Shown: positions 34,795 through 46,700 of the stretch, piece by piece | How the letters are laid out: each line of letters opens with the position of its first letter | How positions within the stretch are numbered: position 1 is the first letter of the stretch | Assembly: GCA_017591395.1 (NCBI GenBank) | Contig: WEDG01000204.1 | Coordinates: 1-64,000 of the forward strand | DNA length: 64,000 nucleotides | Direction: 5' to 3' | Origin: Schistocephalus solidus | Lineage: Eukaryota; Platyhelminthes; Cestoda; Diphyllobothriidea; Diphyllobothriidae | Translations under genes and position numbers: made by a program | The notes under the pieces: model-generated | Seen by the model: the letters and a program-made list of their open reading frames with translations, nothing else | The model's database searches: none | Told to the model about the DNA's origin: nothing

Positions 34795-35955
34795 TTACCT
34801 GGCGGTCGCTTGCCTTGGGCCCTTCGTTGGGGTTGAAGTCGGAGCCTCATCTGGGAGATGATGAGACGTCCAACCATGGGCATCGCAGATCGCCAGCACG
34901 TCCTGTTGATGGGAGAGAGAGAGCTACGCTTTATTTTGAAAGTAAAATTCCAAAATTTTCAGCAAAAAATGTCCTCCATTCACCGTGAATAAAGTTGGAA
35001 ACATCAGCCACACAAAACCGGAAGATCACAAACAAATGGCCGAAGAATGCACATGAAGAATCATTCTTGAATGCATCTCAAAATATCGACCAAATTGGAC
35101 TTCGTGCGCCGATGACCTCATTTTTGTTCGAAAAAATAAATAAGGTTAAGATTCGGTATAAAATGGGTCAGATAGGCTAAACGACATAAATATAAGATGA
35201 TTCACATGCGAATGGAGAGCAGAAAAGATGGCGGCTCAATTTTAAAAACCCGTCAGAGTCACCTCCGGACGAGAACATAGTCCAGCAGCTGCCAGCGCCG
35301 CGACCGAAGGTGCATCCACGTATCCTTCTCCCGCGTCGGAAAGCGGAAGGTGTTTGTCAGCAGTAGACGGTGTTCCGCACAGGGTCGCAGACTTAGGAGG
35401 CTGTTATCTTTATAGGCACCGCGACCGTGTGGACCCAGCTCTACCTGCCACACAGCGTGGTCAGTCCCGACACAGGCTTTAAGTCACCAAGGACAGTCAA
35501 ATTATCCGCCTTCAGCACAGTTACCAGGACGGTGTGCAGGTCCTCGTAGAATTTGTCCTTCGCCGCATCAGAGCTCGTCGTTGGAGGGAGAGTATGCGCT
35601 GATACTTGTGGCGATTTTTTCGTCCTGAAGAGGCAGGCGGAGGCTCGTCAGGCGACCATTGACACTGCGGCAGATGGGGCAGACGTCCCACATGTCGTTC
35701 CGGATGGCAAAGGTTACATCAGCGTCGCGTCGCTGCTGCCTTTGGGCGGCCGTTCCAGAAGAACGTCTAGCCGGCATCCACCTCCTCCAACTGACCCTGC
35801 TCAGAGAATCGGGTCTCGCTGAGAGCAGCAATATCCCACTTGTAGCGCTCTATTTCCCGGGCGACTAGCGCCCTCATCCGTTCCGTCCGGTTGCTCCTCG
35901 GATTGTTTAAAAGGGAACTGACATTCCAGCGTAATAGTGTGAGTTGACTCACCCG
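34795..35955 (-). pseudogene. LINE endonuclease remnant (LINE-3 copy)
   Basis: Minus strand: LLRWNVSSLLNNPRSNRTER (35935-35880), YKWDIAALSETRFSEQGQLE (about 35840-35780), a conserved FAIRND (35705-35690), [18 protein letters not shown] (35395-35345), [15 protein letters not shown] (about 35303-35260), then after an inserted repeat LIISQMRLRLQPQRRAQGKR (34868-34806). This is the exonuclease-endonuclease-phosphatase domain that copies LINE-1 and LINE-2 lack. The usual DFN catalytic motif region is damaged. No RT follows. Confidence 0.85.
34911..35262 (+). repeat. GA-headed ~350-bp repeat inserted in LINE-3
   Basis: Starts with a GAGAGA run and CTTTATTTTGAAAGTAAAAT, and ends near AAAAGATGGCGGCTCAATTT. 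It matches 54074-54455, including AAAAAATGTCCTCCATTCAC and GAATGGAGAGCAGAAAAGAT. It separates two adjoining pieces of the LINE endonuclease (…LLDYVLVRR / QQDVLAICDAHGW). Confidence 0.8.
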
Positions 35956-36426
35956 AGCAGCCTGGCTAGTATGGCGAGAGGGATTGGGACAGGGGGTATT
36001 GTTGTTTGTTTGAGTTTTACGACCGCGTATTTTGCGATCTGCGAGCCGTGGCCGGCTGCAGAAGACGTGATACCCAGCATTTGTTTAGGGTGTTTTCCCT
36101 CGCGAGAAGGCAAGTCGTACTGTCCGTAAATAGTGCTGCTTGGACATCCCAGATGGCTGTCGAACTCCACTATGGGTCACGGTTTTAATTTTTGACAGAA
36201 TTCAGGTCTCACCTCTCTATAGCGTATTGCAGTGTTTTGCGCTTTGTAGGAATTGCCTACTTTGCTCTTATCTCTCTCACGGCACCCAGTCCAAGGACAT
36301 CAAGCTTCTGCGTTGGTTGACGCAAGTTGGTCGGCCCACGAAGGTTGGATCTCTCCCGGCCGAGGACGTGCATTAAGGGCTTGGGCAAAAATGCAGTATG
36401 CGACCCAACTGAGGAAAATACGAGTA

Positions 36427-36835
36427 ATAATGGGACCGGTGGTAAAAAAAGGGTTTTACGGATGGCGTTAAACGAAGAAAAGGAGAGCACCAACCTAGTC
36501 CTAACCTATCCATGGTTTTCGGGAGGGTTAGCTTTGGTTGCTGGGTTAGTAAGGTCGGCCAATAGTTTTCTACCCCAACCCTTGTGCGACTTGCGAGATG
36601 CAGTGGCTTTACGTCACGTTGTCATGCCTAGCTGACCTGACCCACTTTTTTTACGAACCCCTTAAAGGAGCAAGTATGGGGTCGGCTTGGCGCGATTTCT
36701 CATTACCGCACTAAAACTGCTGTGGTGTCCTAATAGTCGACGCTTGGAAAGTTGTCATTTCACCTGATCATTCGGTCTTCCTACGGCCAGCGAAATATTG
36801 TGTGACCCTTCTAACCCGGTAGGTAGTATTTGTAG
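36427..36835 (+). repeat. Family E repeat, copy 1
   Basis: Matches 45606-46035 in order: CCTAGTCCTAACC, GGTTGCTGGGTTAGT, GTGGCTTTACGTCACG, CCTAGCTGACCT, TTCGGTCTTCCTA and CTAACCCGG. Internal TTAGGG-like pieces may link it to the telomere-like repeats. It ends about 290 bp before USF exon 37122. Confidence 0.75.
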
Positions 36836-37121
36836 CATCCACTCATTGGGCACATTTGAAGCTGTCAGGTTTTACATTGCAGTCCTAAGCAAAGGGAGTC
36901 TCTTCGATAAAAAAGGCCTTCCCTAAGAATCAAAACTATTTAAATACCTGTTAATTTCTATATCGGAAATACGTCCACCGCGTATGCTGGGCTCGATGGT
37001 ACACTTTCGTTTTTTGGTTGACGAATTCTAAAAACTATAGCTCGGTGAGGCCTGTGTTTTGTTAGGACACAACATTGACAGATGCTGAGGCTATGAGTGT
37101 TTTTTTTTTTTAATTTCCTAG

Positions 37122-37749
37122 GACGTATCCCATGGGAGCTCGTTGAACCAAATACAACATCAACAGCGTCAGCAGCAGCAGCAACTGTATCTTCTCGTGC
37201 CTAGCAATTACCCCGTAATTATGCCTTGCCCCTCCCAACTCATCCCCCTCTCCTCACACCTGTCGAGTTTGGACGTAACCGGTGGCACCAGCGCCAGCCT
37301 GCAAGACGCCAGCTCGCAAGAGGCCGGTTCTACTGGTGGTGGTGGTTGTGGCGGCGGCGGCGGCAGTATTTCTGGTGAGCTCTCGCACAATGCAGTCTCA
37401 AGCGATCTCGAAAGGGCTGTGGTGGGCGGCGGCGGTAAAGTGAAAACTTCGTGCGCTGCGTCTTCCGCCTCCTCACCATTGCATCCCCTGCCGGGCGCTG
37501 CCACCTTTTATGGCACCGAGACCAGCAAACAACAGCGGCATTCGCTAGGCGGAAGTGGTGGTGGTACGACCACCACCGGCCAAGTGCTTTCTAACTGGAC
37601 CCAAACCTTGAAGAGGAAATGCAGCAGTGCCGTAGCAGTCTCCCCACGGACAGCCCAACTACTGGGATGTGCGACCGTGCAGTCCCTCAGCGATGTTGTC
37701 CAGCTGACTCAGCGTGCATCCACATCACCGGCGACGTCATCGCATGGCG
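37122..37749 (+). CDS. USF: USF exon with Gln and Gly tracts
   Basis: A strong acceptor (T-run, TTTCCTAG) precedes 37122, and donor GGCG|GTAGGT follows 37749. It enters in phase 0 and leaves in phase 1 (209 codons plus G). It reads LNQIQHQQRQQQQQLYLLVP, a CPSQLIPLSSHLSS stretch, Gly runs, a GGGTTTTGQVLSNWTQTLKR patch and VQSLSDVVQLTQRAS. No folded domain. Gln- and Gly-rich tracts are typical of activation regions. The reading frame stays open past the donor to about 37855, but the phase match with 46302 favours splicing here. Confidence 0.75.
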
Positions 37750-40700
37750 GTAGGTTTGTGCACTTTTGCTATCCACAATTGGTTGATGAAATATGCGCTA
37801 ACCGGTCCAAAGGCACTGACCGCCACTCCCAATGTGTAATGAAGACAGTCAGTTAGGTGGAACTACGCGGTCCATTGGAGGTGATATTGCTTTGGTTAGA
37901 AACATCACAAGCCAGTACCGCCGAGGGTCTGAAACTTCGTCTCAATCGACATCACTTGATTTGAAAAAAGGTACATACAGTCCATGCCTGGTATATGACA
38001 GGGACTAGAAACCGCAGCTGCAGTGAGTGGCTGCAATCCGCGAATACTCTTCCTTTTACTCCTAGCAAAGCGAAAACTAATCGACACACTCTTATAGTGA
38101 GGCCCGCACCTTAAATATTAAAATTTAAAAATTAGCAAATCAGTTCTAAAACCATAAAAGTTACGAAGCTAGTTGAAGGAAATTAATCATTATTGTTAGA
38201 TGTATCTCATGAAATTTTCACAATTTTAAAGTGTGTTTCCGTTTAAAAAAAGACTACTTAAGTATGGTTGGTATACTACTTATCATGCAGTGTAATCTCT
38301 GGATATACATCAGTCACGTCAGAATGCCGGCTTTTGAACGAGCCTTTTGCCGACTGCCCACAGAAACTGCACTCGGTAAAAATGAATATTTTAACTCTAT
38401 CGATTTTCTCATTGATCTAAAATGCCCTGATAAATTCCAATGTATTTTATAGATAAAAACATGCCTTAAAGTATCCTATCTTGTACTCATTCGTTAGCAA
38501 GTCCCGTCGTCAAATTTTGTCTGGGAAGAAATCGCCTATTTCGGTTGTAACAAATTTCTTATTATGTGAAATACCCATTCATAAAGCACCGTATCTGACA
38601 ATCTATTAATGTTGTTTATAAAGTATACGAAGTAGACGATATCCATTGCAATACGTGAGGTCTTTCTCATAGCGTCGAGTATTTTGGGGTTGCTATTAGC
38701 CGGAGTGTATGCAACACGTATAGTAGGTGTCCTAACTCATGAAATCTGATGAGTTTCATTAGTTATGGGCCGTTTCGTGAAATCAGCGCACTGCGTCCAC
38801 CAAAATTTTACGTCAATAAAGAACCGATCGTAAGGAAATATATGGCTTTTTGTGGTTTACAAATTAATATAACATTGTCTAAAAATGTTAATTTTTTAGA
38901 ATAGGTACAGATTACGAAAATGTGAAAAATTGTCCCAGTTGAGTAAACTGAAGTTTTAAATGTATAGGAAGCCTGACCACGAGAGAATGAAGCAGAAAAA
39001 GCCGAATTACTTTGAAAATAGTATTTTTCAGAGTTTTATGCATACATATTCCTCTAGATTAAACGCAACGTAAACTATAGCCGTCATCAAGCAGCCTAAC
39101 ATGAAAGTGCATATTCCAACACCGTTTCACAAGAATTCGTAGTTTTTCTTCCGTTTGTACATTGTCTTAGATTATTTTGACCAAGACAAGCAGATTTTCG
39201 CTTCATTGCGCCGATAGGGACGTCACATGAATATAATATTTCACAAGCTTACATGTTCACAGGTCGGTCAATGACTAATAAATTTAAATAGAATCGTGAG
39301 GTGCAATCGTAAACGTACCATTTGGTGTATATAAAGAGGACTATTCTATTGTTAAATTTCTCTATAAATGTTTCGAGTTTTCTATTACGATGAGTTGCAG
39401 ATAGTCTTTGAAAATGAGGCGAATTCTTTACGATTTTCAGTGTCTTCAGTCGACTGCCCATAAATGTACTTTCCGTTCGATGTGTTTGGTAAAACCCTCA
39501 AAATAACATATTTATTTAAAGCATTTACCGAAGCATTAACGTTTTTTGCATTCTTTCTAATGCAGACCGCCGTCTGGGTCATATTTGTAGACTCACACAA
39601 ACATGATAACTCGCTGTCATGAAAAATCCACGCCACAACAAAAACTGGGAAAATATATGCCTAATATTAGTTAAAATATTTCCTATAATAAGTTACCTGT
39701 TTAAAAAATGCTTTAATAAGACGTTTCGCTGTCGAAACACAAGAGAGTGGCCGAATATATACTTAGAATTTGCGATGAAATGTGAATTTTCTGCCCCTTC
39801 CATTTTAAATTTCCTTATTCATTTATAGTCAACTGCAGACCGAAATTATCTTTTCAGGCTTCGCGTACGTCGCGACTGCGAAGAGTCGCGGTGTATCATC
39901 GCGTCTCGTATATATGCGCGTTTAAGCTCCTAATTATCGGTGTGGTAAATCAAAATACTTTCACACAAGTTTATTACAGCGTTTTTTGGTACAAAACGCC
40001 ATAACTTTGCAAAACTAGATTTTTTAAACTTAATTTGTAATCGATTTGCCGTAAACAATGTAAGCTCTCAAACTTGCATTTACCTGATTTTTGTGAAAAC
40101 AAAACCAAATTTACCGTTCTTTCGAAGGGATATATTCCAAATTTTTCCGGCTTATATTAATGTTCATGCATTTTAATGCGCATAAAAACAAAACGTTGTG
40201 ATCTGTAGCTTGTAATAGCGTACGCAAATTCCGGGATGGCAAGTAACTTCTAATTTTGCCCCATTTAACCCCGTTTTCCCTTGAATAAACTGATCTGAAG
40301 TGATCTCTTTATTATTAAACAACTTTTTCTTCATAAATTTAATACAACAAACAGAACTATCACCTTAACATGCCTGCCCTGCTACTACCTTAAATTCTGA
40401 TATAGACATTTCATGAGTTAGGCAATCTACTGTAGTTTTGACACAACGAGTGCACATCGTATTCAAAATTATACAGCAATTTTAAAGGTTTTTTTTCAAA
40501 CCTAACGACACCAAAATTGGAGGAAGACGTAGTTCGCACACACGGTATTCTTATTGCAGACCAGAGTTGAGCCTTTCCATTTTACCTTGGATTGTCTCCG
40601 AGGTCAGCCCGAGATCAGGCCATCAGGGTCAGGGGGGGAGGGTGGGGCGTGGAGACATGAGACGCCGGAAACCAGTGGGCTTTGACTCAAATTTTGTCTA

Positions 40701-43700
40701 CGTATGACTAGTCAATAGCGGAATCTTCCCTGCCAATTGCCTTTCCATTCAAATCCACGGGCCGGCTGACTCTGCAGTGCATTTTCACTCAATATGACTC
40801 GCAGTTTTTAGCGTGCGATATGTCTATCGAAATCCATACTACACAAAGCGTAGCCTACCATGTTCTCAGAATTTACCGTACGAAAAATTTGCCTACTACA
40901 GCAAAAAATAGGGCACATTCAGAAGAAAAAGATTGCATTAGACGATACTACCGCTTTTCAGTGCATGACATTGCGCAGTAGTGGACTGGGTTGTTAACTT
41001 GGCCCAAGTTTTGTTAAACTCACGGCTCCCGGTGGGTCCTCGTAGCAGAGGTGGCTAGAACGTTGGCTGTGTACTAAAGCCTCCCTGGCTGTCGTGACTT
41101 CTTTGATTCCCACCGAGGACGTCGATTTTTTCACATTTGTGTCATGAATTATTCAAATCTATCAAAACCTCTAATTATCTGTTGTGAATGTCAATAGGAC
41201 ATCAAATGATAATTTTAAGTTATGAACGGGCAATGAGCGTACTTCAGTCTTAGGCCATTTCAAAACTTTTCATTTTGATTTTCACGAGTTTTTTTATTCT
41301 CCCCCTTTTATTTGTGGTCATCGGTTTACGCAAATAATTAGATAAGTCGGAAAGTCGAAGGCTCGCGTGTATGCAGAGGAGCTCAAGTGACGAACTTTTG
41401 TAATCTCGAATTATTCTCATTTGATTTGAGATAATAGCACTACAACCAGTTTCCCTTGTCTTTGGCGGTAATGTCATTTCTGCCTTTATCGCTAGCCGGT
41501 ACGACTGCCGGCGGGGCTCTGGAATGAACCCCAAGACATATCGGAGCGAGTGAGTCCCGTAACCGATCGGTGAGCTCCCCTCTTCCACAACCTACAACTT
41601 GCCCCAGTTCCTCTGGCTAAAGTTCTTGAATATCCAAAAGTTCTCCAGTTCTTCCCCGAAACCCAGACTGCGAGAACTGTTTCGACACGACCCTCATTTA
41701 TTTTCATGCTTCGTATACCCATTATGCATGATGTGCCGCAGAATCTATCGATAAAAATAATAGGCGCGTCCTATCTATCCATCAGAATCTCAGGACCCGC
41801 TCAGATTCTTATTTTATGCAAGATATTTTAAGAACAGTAATAGCCAGCATTGTACCTTGATTGAAAGCGAACAACGTACCATCGTTAACCAGCACCAGGT
41901 GCGCAGACCATGAGCTCGTCGGAGCATGTCGTGGTCAACGGCAGAAGATCGGTAAACCTGATCGGATGTCAACGGTGTTTGACTGGTCTTGCTAGTTTAG
42001 GCTTTTATCTCGAAATGGGGGTTACGTGAGCTCTATCAATTTACGGTGTGAGTGAGATATGCGAACTGAATAAGGAGACAGCTGCCCTCAGATACAGAAT
42101 AACAAGGAGAGGTGACAGCAAACCAAGCGATGAAAGAGTTGGCCTGGTGCGCTTGTAGTTTTGGCCTGCGTATACATCTCTTGTATGAGAGAGCAGTATC
42201 ATCCTGAACGCCTTCTCTCATGTGTGAGCTGAGCTGGAGAATATCGCGGGGCGATAAGCGCCGGGGTTTGGAAGGTTGCCAACAGACAATTACACCCAGA
42301 CCTCCTAGTCAGTCTAATGTGTGTTCGCGCGGAGTAGTCTACTGGTGGTCTGAGAGTCAGGCTGCACTGGTTCCTTCTTAACGTAACCTCTGACACTCAC
42401 ATGTGATCCGCCCAACCCCTTCTGTGGGGAATCCTGTTGCGTGTGTTTTGGGGGCAGGTCGTGTCCGTGGTACGCGTAGATGAGGTTATTAGATACGTCA
42501 ACAGCTGCGCCGTAGTCAGCCCACTGTGTGTTTGTGCAGAGTGGCTGAGTGAAGGATAGTCAAGCTACAATAGCTCCTTCTTAGTGTATCCTTTATGACA
42601 CTCATTCAGCTGGGATCCGAGCCAGGCGTAGCACCAGCCACCTGCTCCTTACCCCGCCTCTAGTCTTCTTGACACTGGGCACAGACAAGTGAGGGAAGCG
42701 AGAGCGTGCGGTAGCTGCAGCGCTAGTCTACTATCACTTAAAACTAACCCACGCGCAAGTAACATTCCCTGCTCCACCATGATGTGGAGCACATGGTGGA
42801 CCTCGTCGAAATCGTTATTGGTACCACCTCGTACTGAAATGATCCACAGTAAGAGGTGACCATTACAACAAGGATTCTGCACAGCGAGGACCCAGAATCC
42901 AACAGCCACAAGGGCGAGGGGATTAAAAACATAAGAGTATACACTACGAAATCGTCCACACGCGCGCAAATAGACACATGCGATGCGTCATTTTAAGGGA
43001 TTGTGCGGGTTAGGCTACATAACTGGCGTTATTCTGCGCTCCAATCATGCTGCAATCGCTTTACCAATCAGGCTAAACCAGTGTTTTGATGCTGTTGCTT
43101 GCCAGCCAACCCTTCTATGCTACCGAAGTGCATTAAGAGGCTGATTTAGTGAAGCAGGTTAATCAGTTTCAGTGAGGGCAGATATGGCATTGTGAACAGA
43201 AAAATGCAATATTCATGGACGCAGGTTTCGCATCGGTTACATCGCACCCCTCATCCATTACACATCCCACATCGACTCCAGGGACGGCACACGCTTGAAC
43301 GAGTCGGCTATCGTAAGCAGTTCCGTTGAGTTATTTGTTGCATTAGTAGTGCAGGAAGTTGGATGCCATCGTGCGTCCGGCGGATTTTTTTAAAATAGCG
43401 TGCTTATGCGGAAGATCATGTGAGGGAGATTGGAATAGCCATGTTTCGCTTATTAAGCGTAATCAGATAGCCATACCGAATCCCAGGTGTCGCACGACCC
43501 CCGAGGATCGAACCAGCGACGTGTTGGCCAGAAGTCCAATGCTTTAACCACTGCGTCACGTTCGATCGGGAATATTAACAATGGTAGATTTGCACTGACG
43601 AATGAGCTACGAAATCACTTGTCCCGTTTTGCCTTGGAGCTCACTATCCAATCTCGTCAGTACCCGCACAGCAGCAATTATAGACGGGAGAAAATTGCGG

Positions 43701-46700
43701 GCCGATCGAAACCGGCGAGAGAACGAGCCCATGGCTCAATGGTTAGAGCGTTGGATTTCTAGCCAACAGGTCGCGGGTTCGATTCTCCGGTGTCACACAC
43801 CACTTAGGGTTGGGTATAGCTGGCTGATAATGACGGCTACTATGACAGAAATGACCATTTCAGTCTCTGGTTTTTTGCCGGCAGGGTGATTCTACCTGCA
43901 ACACTAGCCACTGTGCGTCGGTTGGCGAGGCTCGAGAGTGAGCCCCAAGGCACAACGGAACGAGGGTGCTCCGTAACCGATTTTTGAATGCGAATCTACC
44001 TATGAATCTACTTATGAATTCGTTTCGTGACATGGTTTGTCACACCATTCACAAAGACGCCTTAGAGAAACTTGATAGTGCCCACAGCTTCTTTTCCGGT
44101 GCATTCAGAGGACGCCACGTGTCCACCACCCATGGTGTACCGTCCGGAACGGTAATGTGCACTGTGTGTTGCTCAGCACATGGCGAGCGCAGAGCGCTTA
44201 CATGTGCCTGCATGCGTTTATAGCGGCATAGAACTTGTACAGTATCTCTCCTCCCTCACTCTCCGGGCCAGATGGCAAGATGGAAGCGAGGCAGGCGGCG
44301 AGATCTGACACAGTGCGTCTACGCGTGCCGCACACAACCGGGCCCCACAGACATGTACTGGGTTTTCACAGAACAAAGAACAGGTGGTGGCTGGTATGTC
44401 ATCTGAGCTGTAGGAGTGTCCTAGGAGTCGCATTAAGAAGAGTCATTGCAGTATGACTCTTCGTCCCGCGAGGGAGGGGTTATTCATCGGTTGGCAGCCT
44501 TCGAAGCTGCGACTTGTAGCGCATTGTGATAGTTTAAAAACGTGCCTACTTGTTTATAGCGCGGAATTCGCTGACGTGTTATGGGGGAGATAATCTCCTC
44601 AGCGTTGGCCTCACTCTTTTTTCCTTTGCTCGACCTTCTGAGCCCGTCAACCCACTTGTCAGGAAATTGGGCGCAGTGACTGACGTCTCTGCGTATTCTA
44701 CACCCGACCTGGCTAGGCAGCAGATTGTACCAAAAACAGGGTGTCTATTCTGCGTCGTCTGTGATAATTGATGTGAGACGGATTTGTATGTGACTGTATA
44801 AACTGCTGGAGAGATGCGTGGTAATGGGGTTTCTTCTACGCCGTGTTTTAGAGCCGATTTTCATAGAGACGTACACAGTCGAGTAGGTCAATCTGTGGTG
44901 CCTGAATGTGCGTGGGAAGTTGAGACGGATGCGGCGGGTATATGTTAGTGCTCCTAGCATTGGTTCGCTGGTCAGATTGCAGCAGATTCGCAAGTCGCCG
45001 ACAAGACCATGATGCATGATGTGCAGGTGCGAACGCGATGGTGACAGGTTCACAGTCTGAGAAGGAAGTCCTTGTTTCATGTGTCAGATCGCCAGATTGA
45101 GAAGAATGTGAGGAAGGTGCTCCGCGGATCTAAAAGTTTCTTCGCCTGTTGGACAGAGTGACCTTGGAGGTCTGTGGGTTTTGTTCGTTTGTCCACGCCT
45201 CCTTGAGCCGAGAGCACACTTGTCGGTATCGAGTTAGTTTCTGAAAATTTTCCGTCACAGGTTTGTTGCCGTACTCTACTTGTCTGATCATGGTTATTGT
45301 TTGTTTTGACTTCGACGAATCCCCTCTACAAGGTGGAAGATTTTGGATGCGCCATAAATATCTGGTTAAGTGTTCCATTATCTGTAACTTGTCCCATGGT
45401 ACAGCGAGCTTCGAGATAAACAGGATTTGGTTTGTTTGCCTTGGTCCTTTAGTTTGCGTAGGTCTTTTACAGTAAATTTCGTCAAAAAGAAAGTGGCGTT
45501 ATTTGTTGAACTTGTACTTGTTGCGGCTGCGATCATGTCTGATCTAGCCGCCCTCGAGGATGTCACGTATTGTACCTCTCCACGCGTGACAATTCGCGGC
45601 AGCAGACCTGGGGACCGGTGGTAATAGGATTTTTATGGATGGAGCTAAATGAAGAAAATGAGAGCTTCAACCTAGTCCTAACCCTATCCATTGTTTTCGC
45701 GAGGGTTAGCATTGGTTGCTGGGTTAGTGGGGTCTAACACTGGTTTGTTATCCCGACACGTGTGCATATTGCGAGATCTGGTGGCTTTACCTCACGCTGA
45801 CCAGTATGCGCAATGTCATTCCTAGCTGACCTAGCCCACTTTGATTCGGAGCCTTGATGGGAGCAAGAATGAGGCCCGCTCTACGCGATCTTTCATTATC
45901 AAAGTAAAAGGGATGCGTTTTGAAGCTACCGCGGCGATTTAATAGTCGCCGCTGGGAAAGTAGCCGTTTGTTCCGCTTCTTCGGTCCTCCTATCGCCAAC
46001 AAAATATTTTGTTACCCCAATAACCCGGCAACGAATGCTAACACTAACGAACACGAGAATTAGGGTTACGTAGGCACGTAGTACGGTCGCTTATTACATT
46101 CTTCTCTAATAAGGGAACCGCTGTCTGTAGCTATGGTTTCTCTTGGACACTACTTGGCCAACTGAGCTGGAAGCTTGTCTAGTAAACTTACCTAGTGGGA
46201 AAGACCAGCAATGCCAACGCACTTGCCTGTGGAATATAATTCTCGTTTTTTTGGGTGCCCCCCTTCGTGTAATGTTTTCATTTGACATGTTTCCATTTCA
46301 GCTAACGACAGCGATCTTCGCTCGGAACTCATCCCATTGTCTCGTTCGCCCCCTCCGTCAGTGGCCTATCGTCTGACAGACGGAGAAGGAGATTCAATCT
46401 CAACCGCACTGTCCCCTTCTGCCTCCCCCCCAGTGATAACCAGTCATAACTTTGCCAGCTGCGGTCTCGGAGGGGGAATCCATGGAATGACGGCCGTGAG
46501 ATCCACCTCTGCTGCTGCTGTCACCTCTAAGAAACTCACTAACCTGCTAGGAATTTCACAGTGCACGCCTGTGAGCACCGCGACGGTCGTTGAGGACTCG
46601 GATAACTTCCTTTGCACTGCCGGGGCCTCCCGCATTCGAGAGGTCCTCAGTCCAACTGCACAGCCCAGATCGGCAATGCCTGCCCTGTCCGATGTGAAAA

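Noticed and set aside
34799..34905. Looked like a minus-strand exon with acceptor CATCAACAG and donor AG|GTAAGT that could splice to the RGG exon at 21570
   Set aside because: In the adjacent frame it reads LIISQMRLRLQPQRRAQGKR, a standard LINE endonuclease piece continuing from 35260. The RGG-compatible frame has an upstream stop close by.
41250..41588. 112-codon minus-strand frame
   Set aside because: Its first half is the family D SINE tail read backwards.
43731..43803. Possible functional tRNA-Arg gene
   Set aside because: Eight-base anticodon loop, no closed acceptor stem, and a SINE body follows directly.
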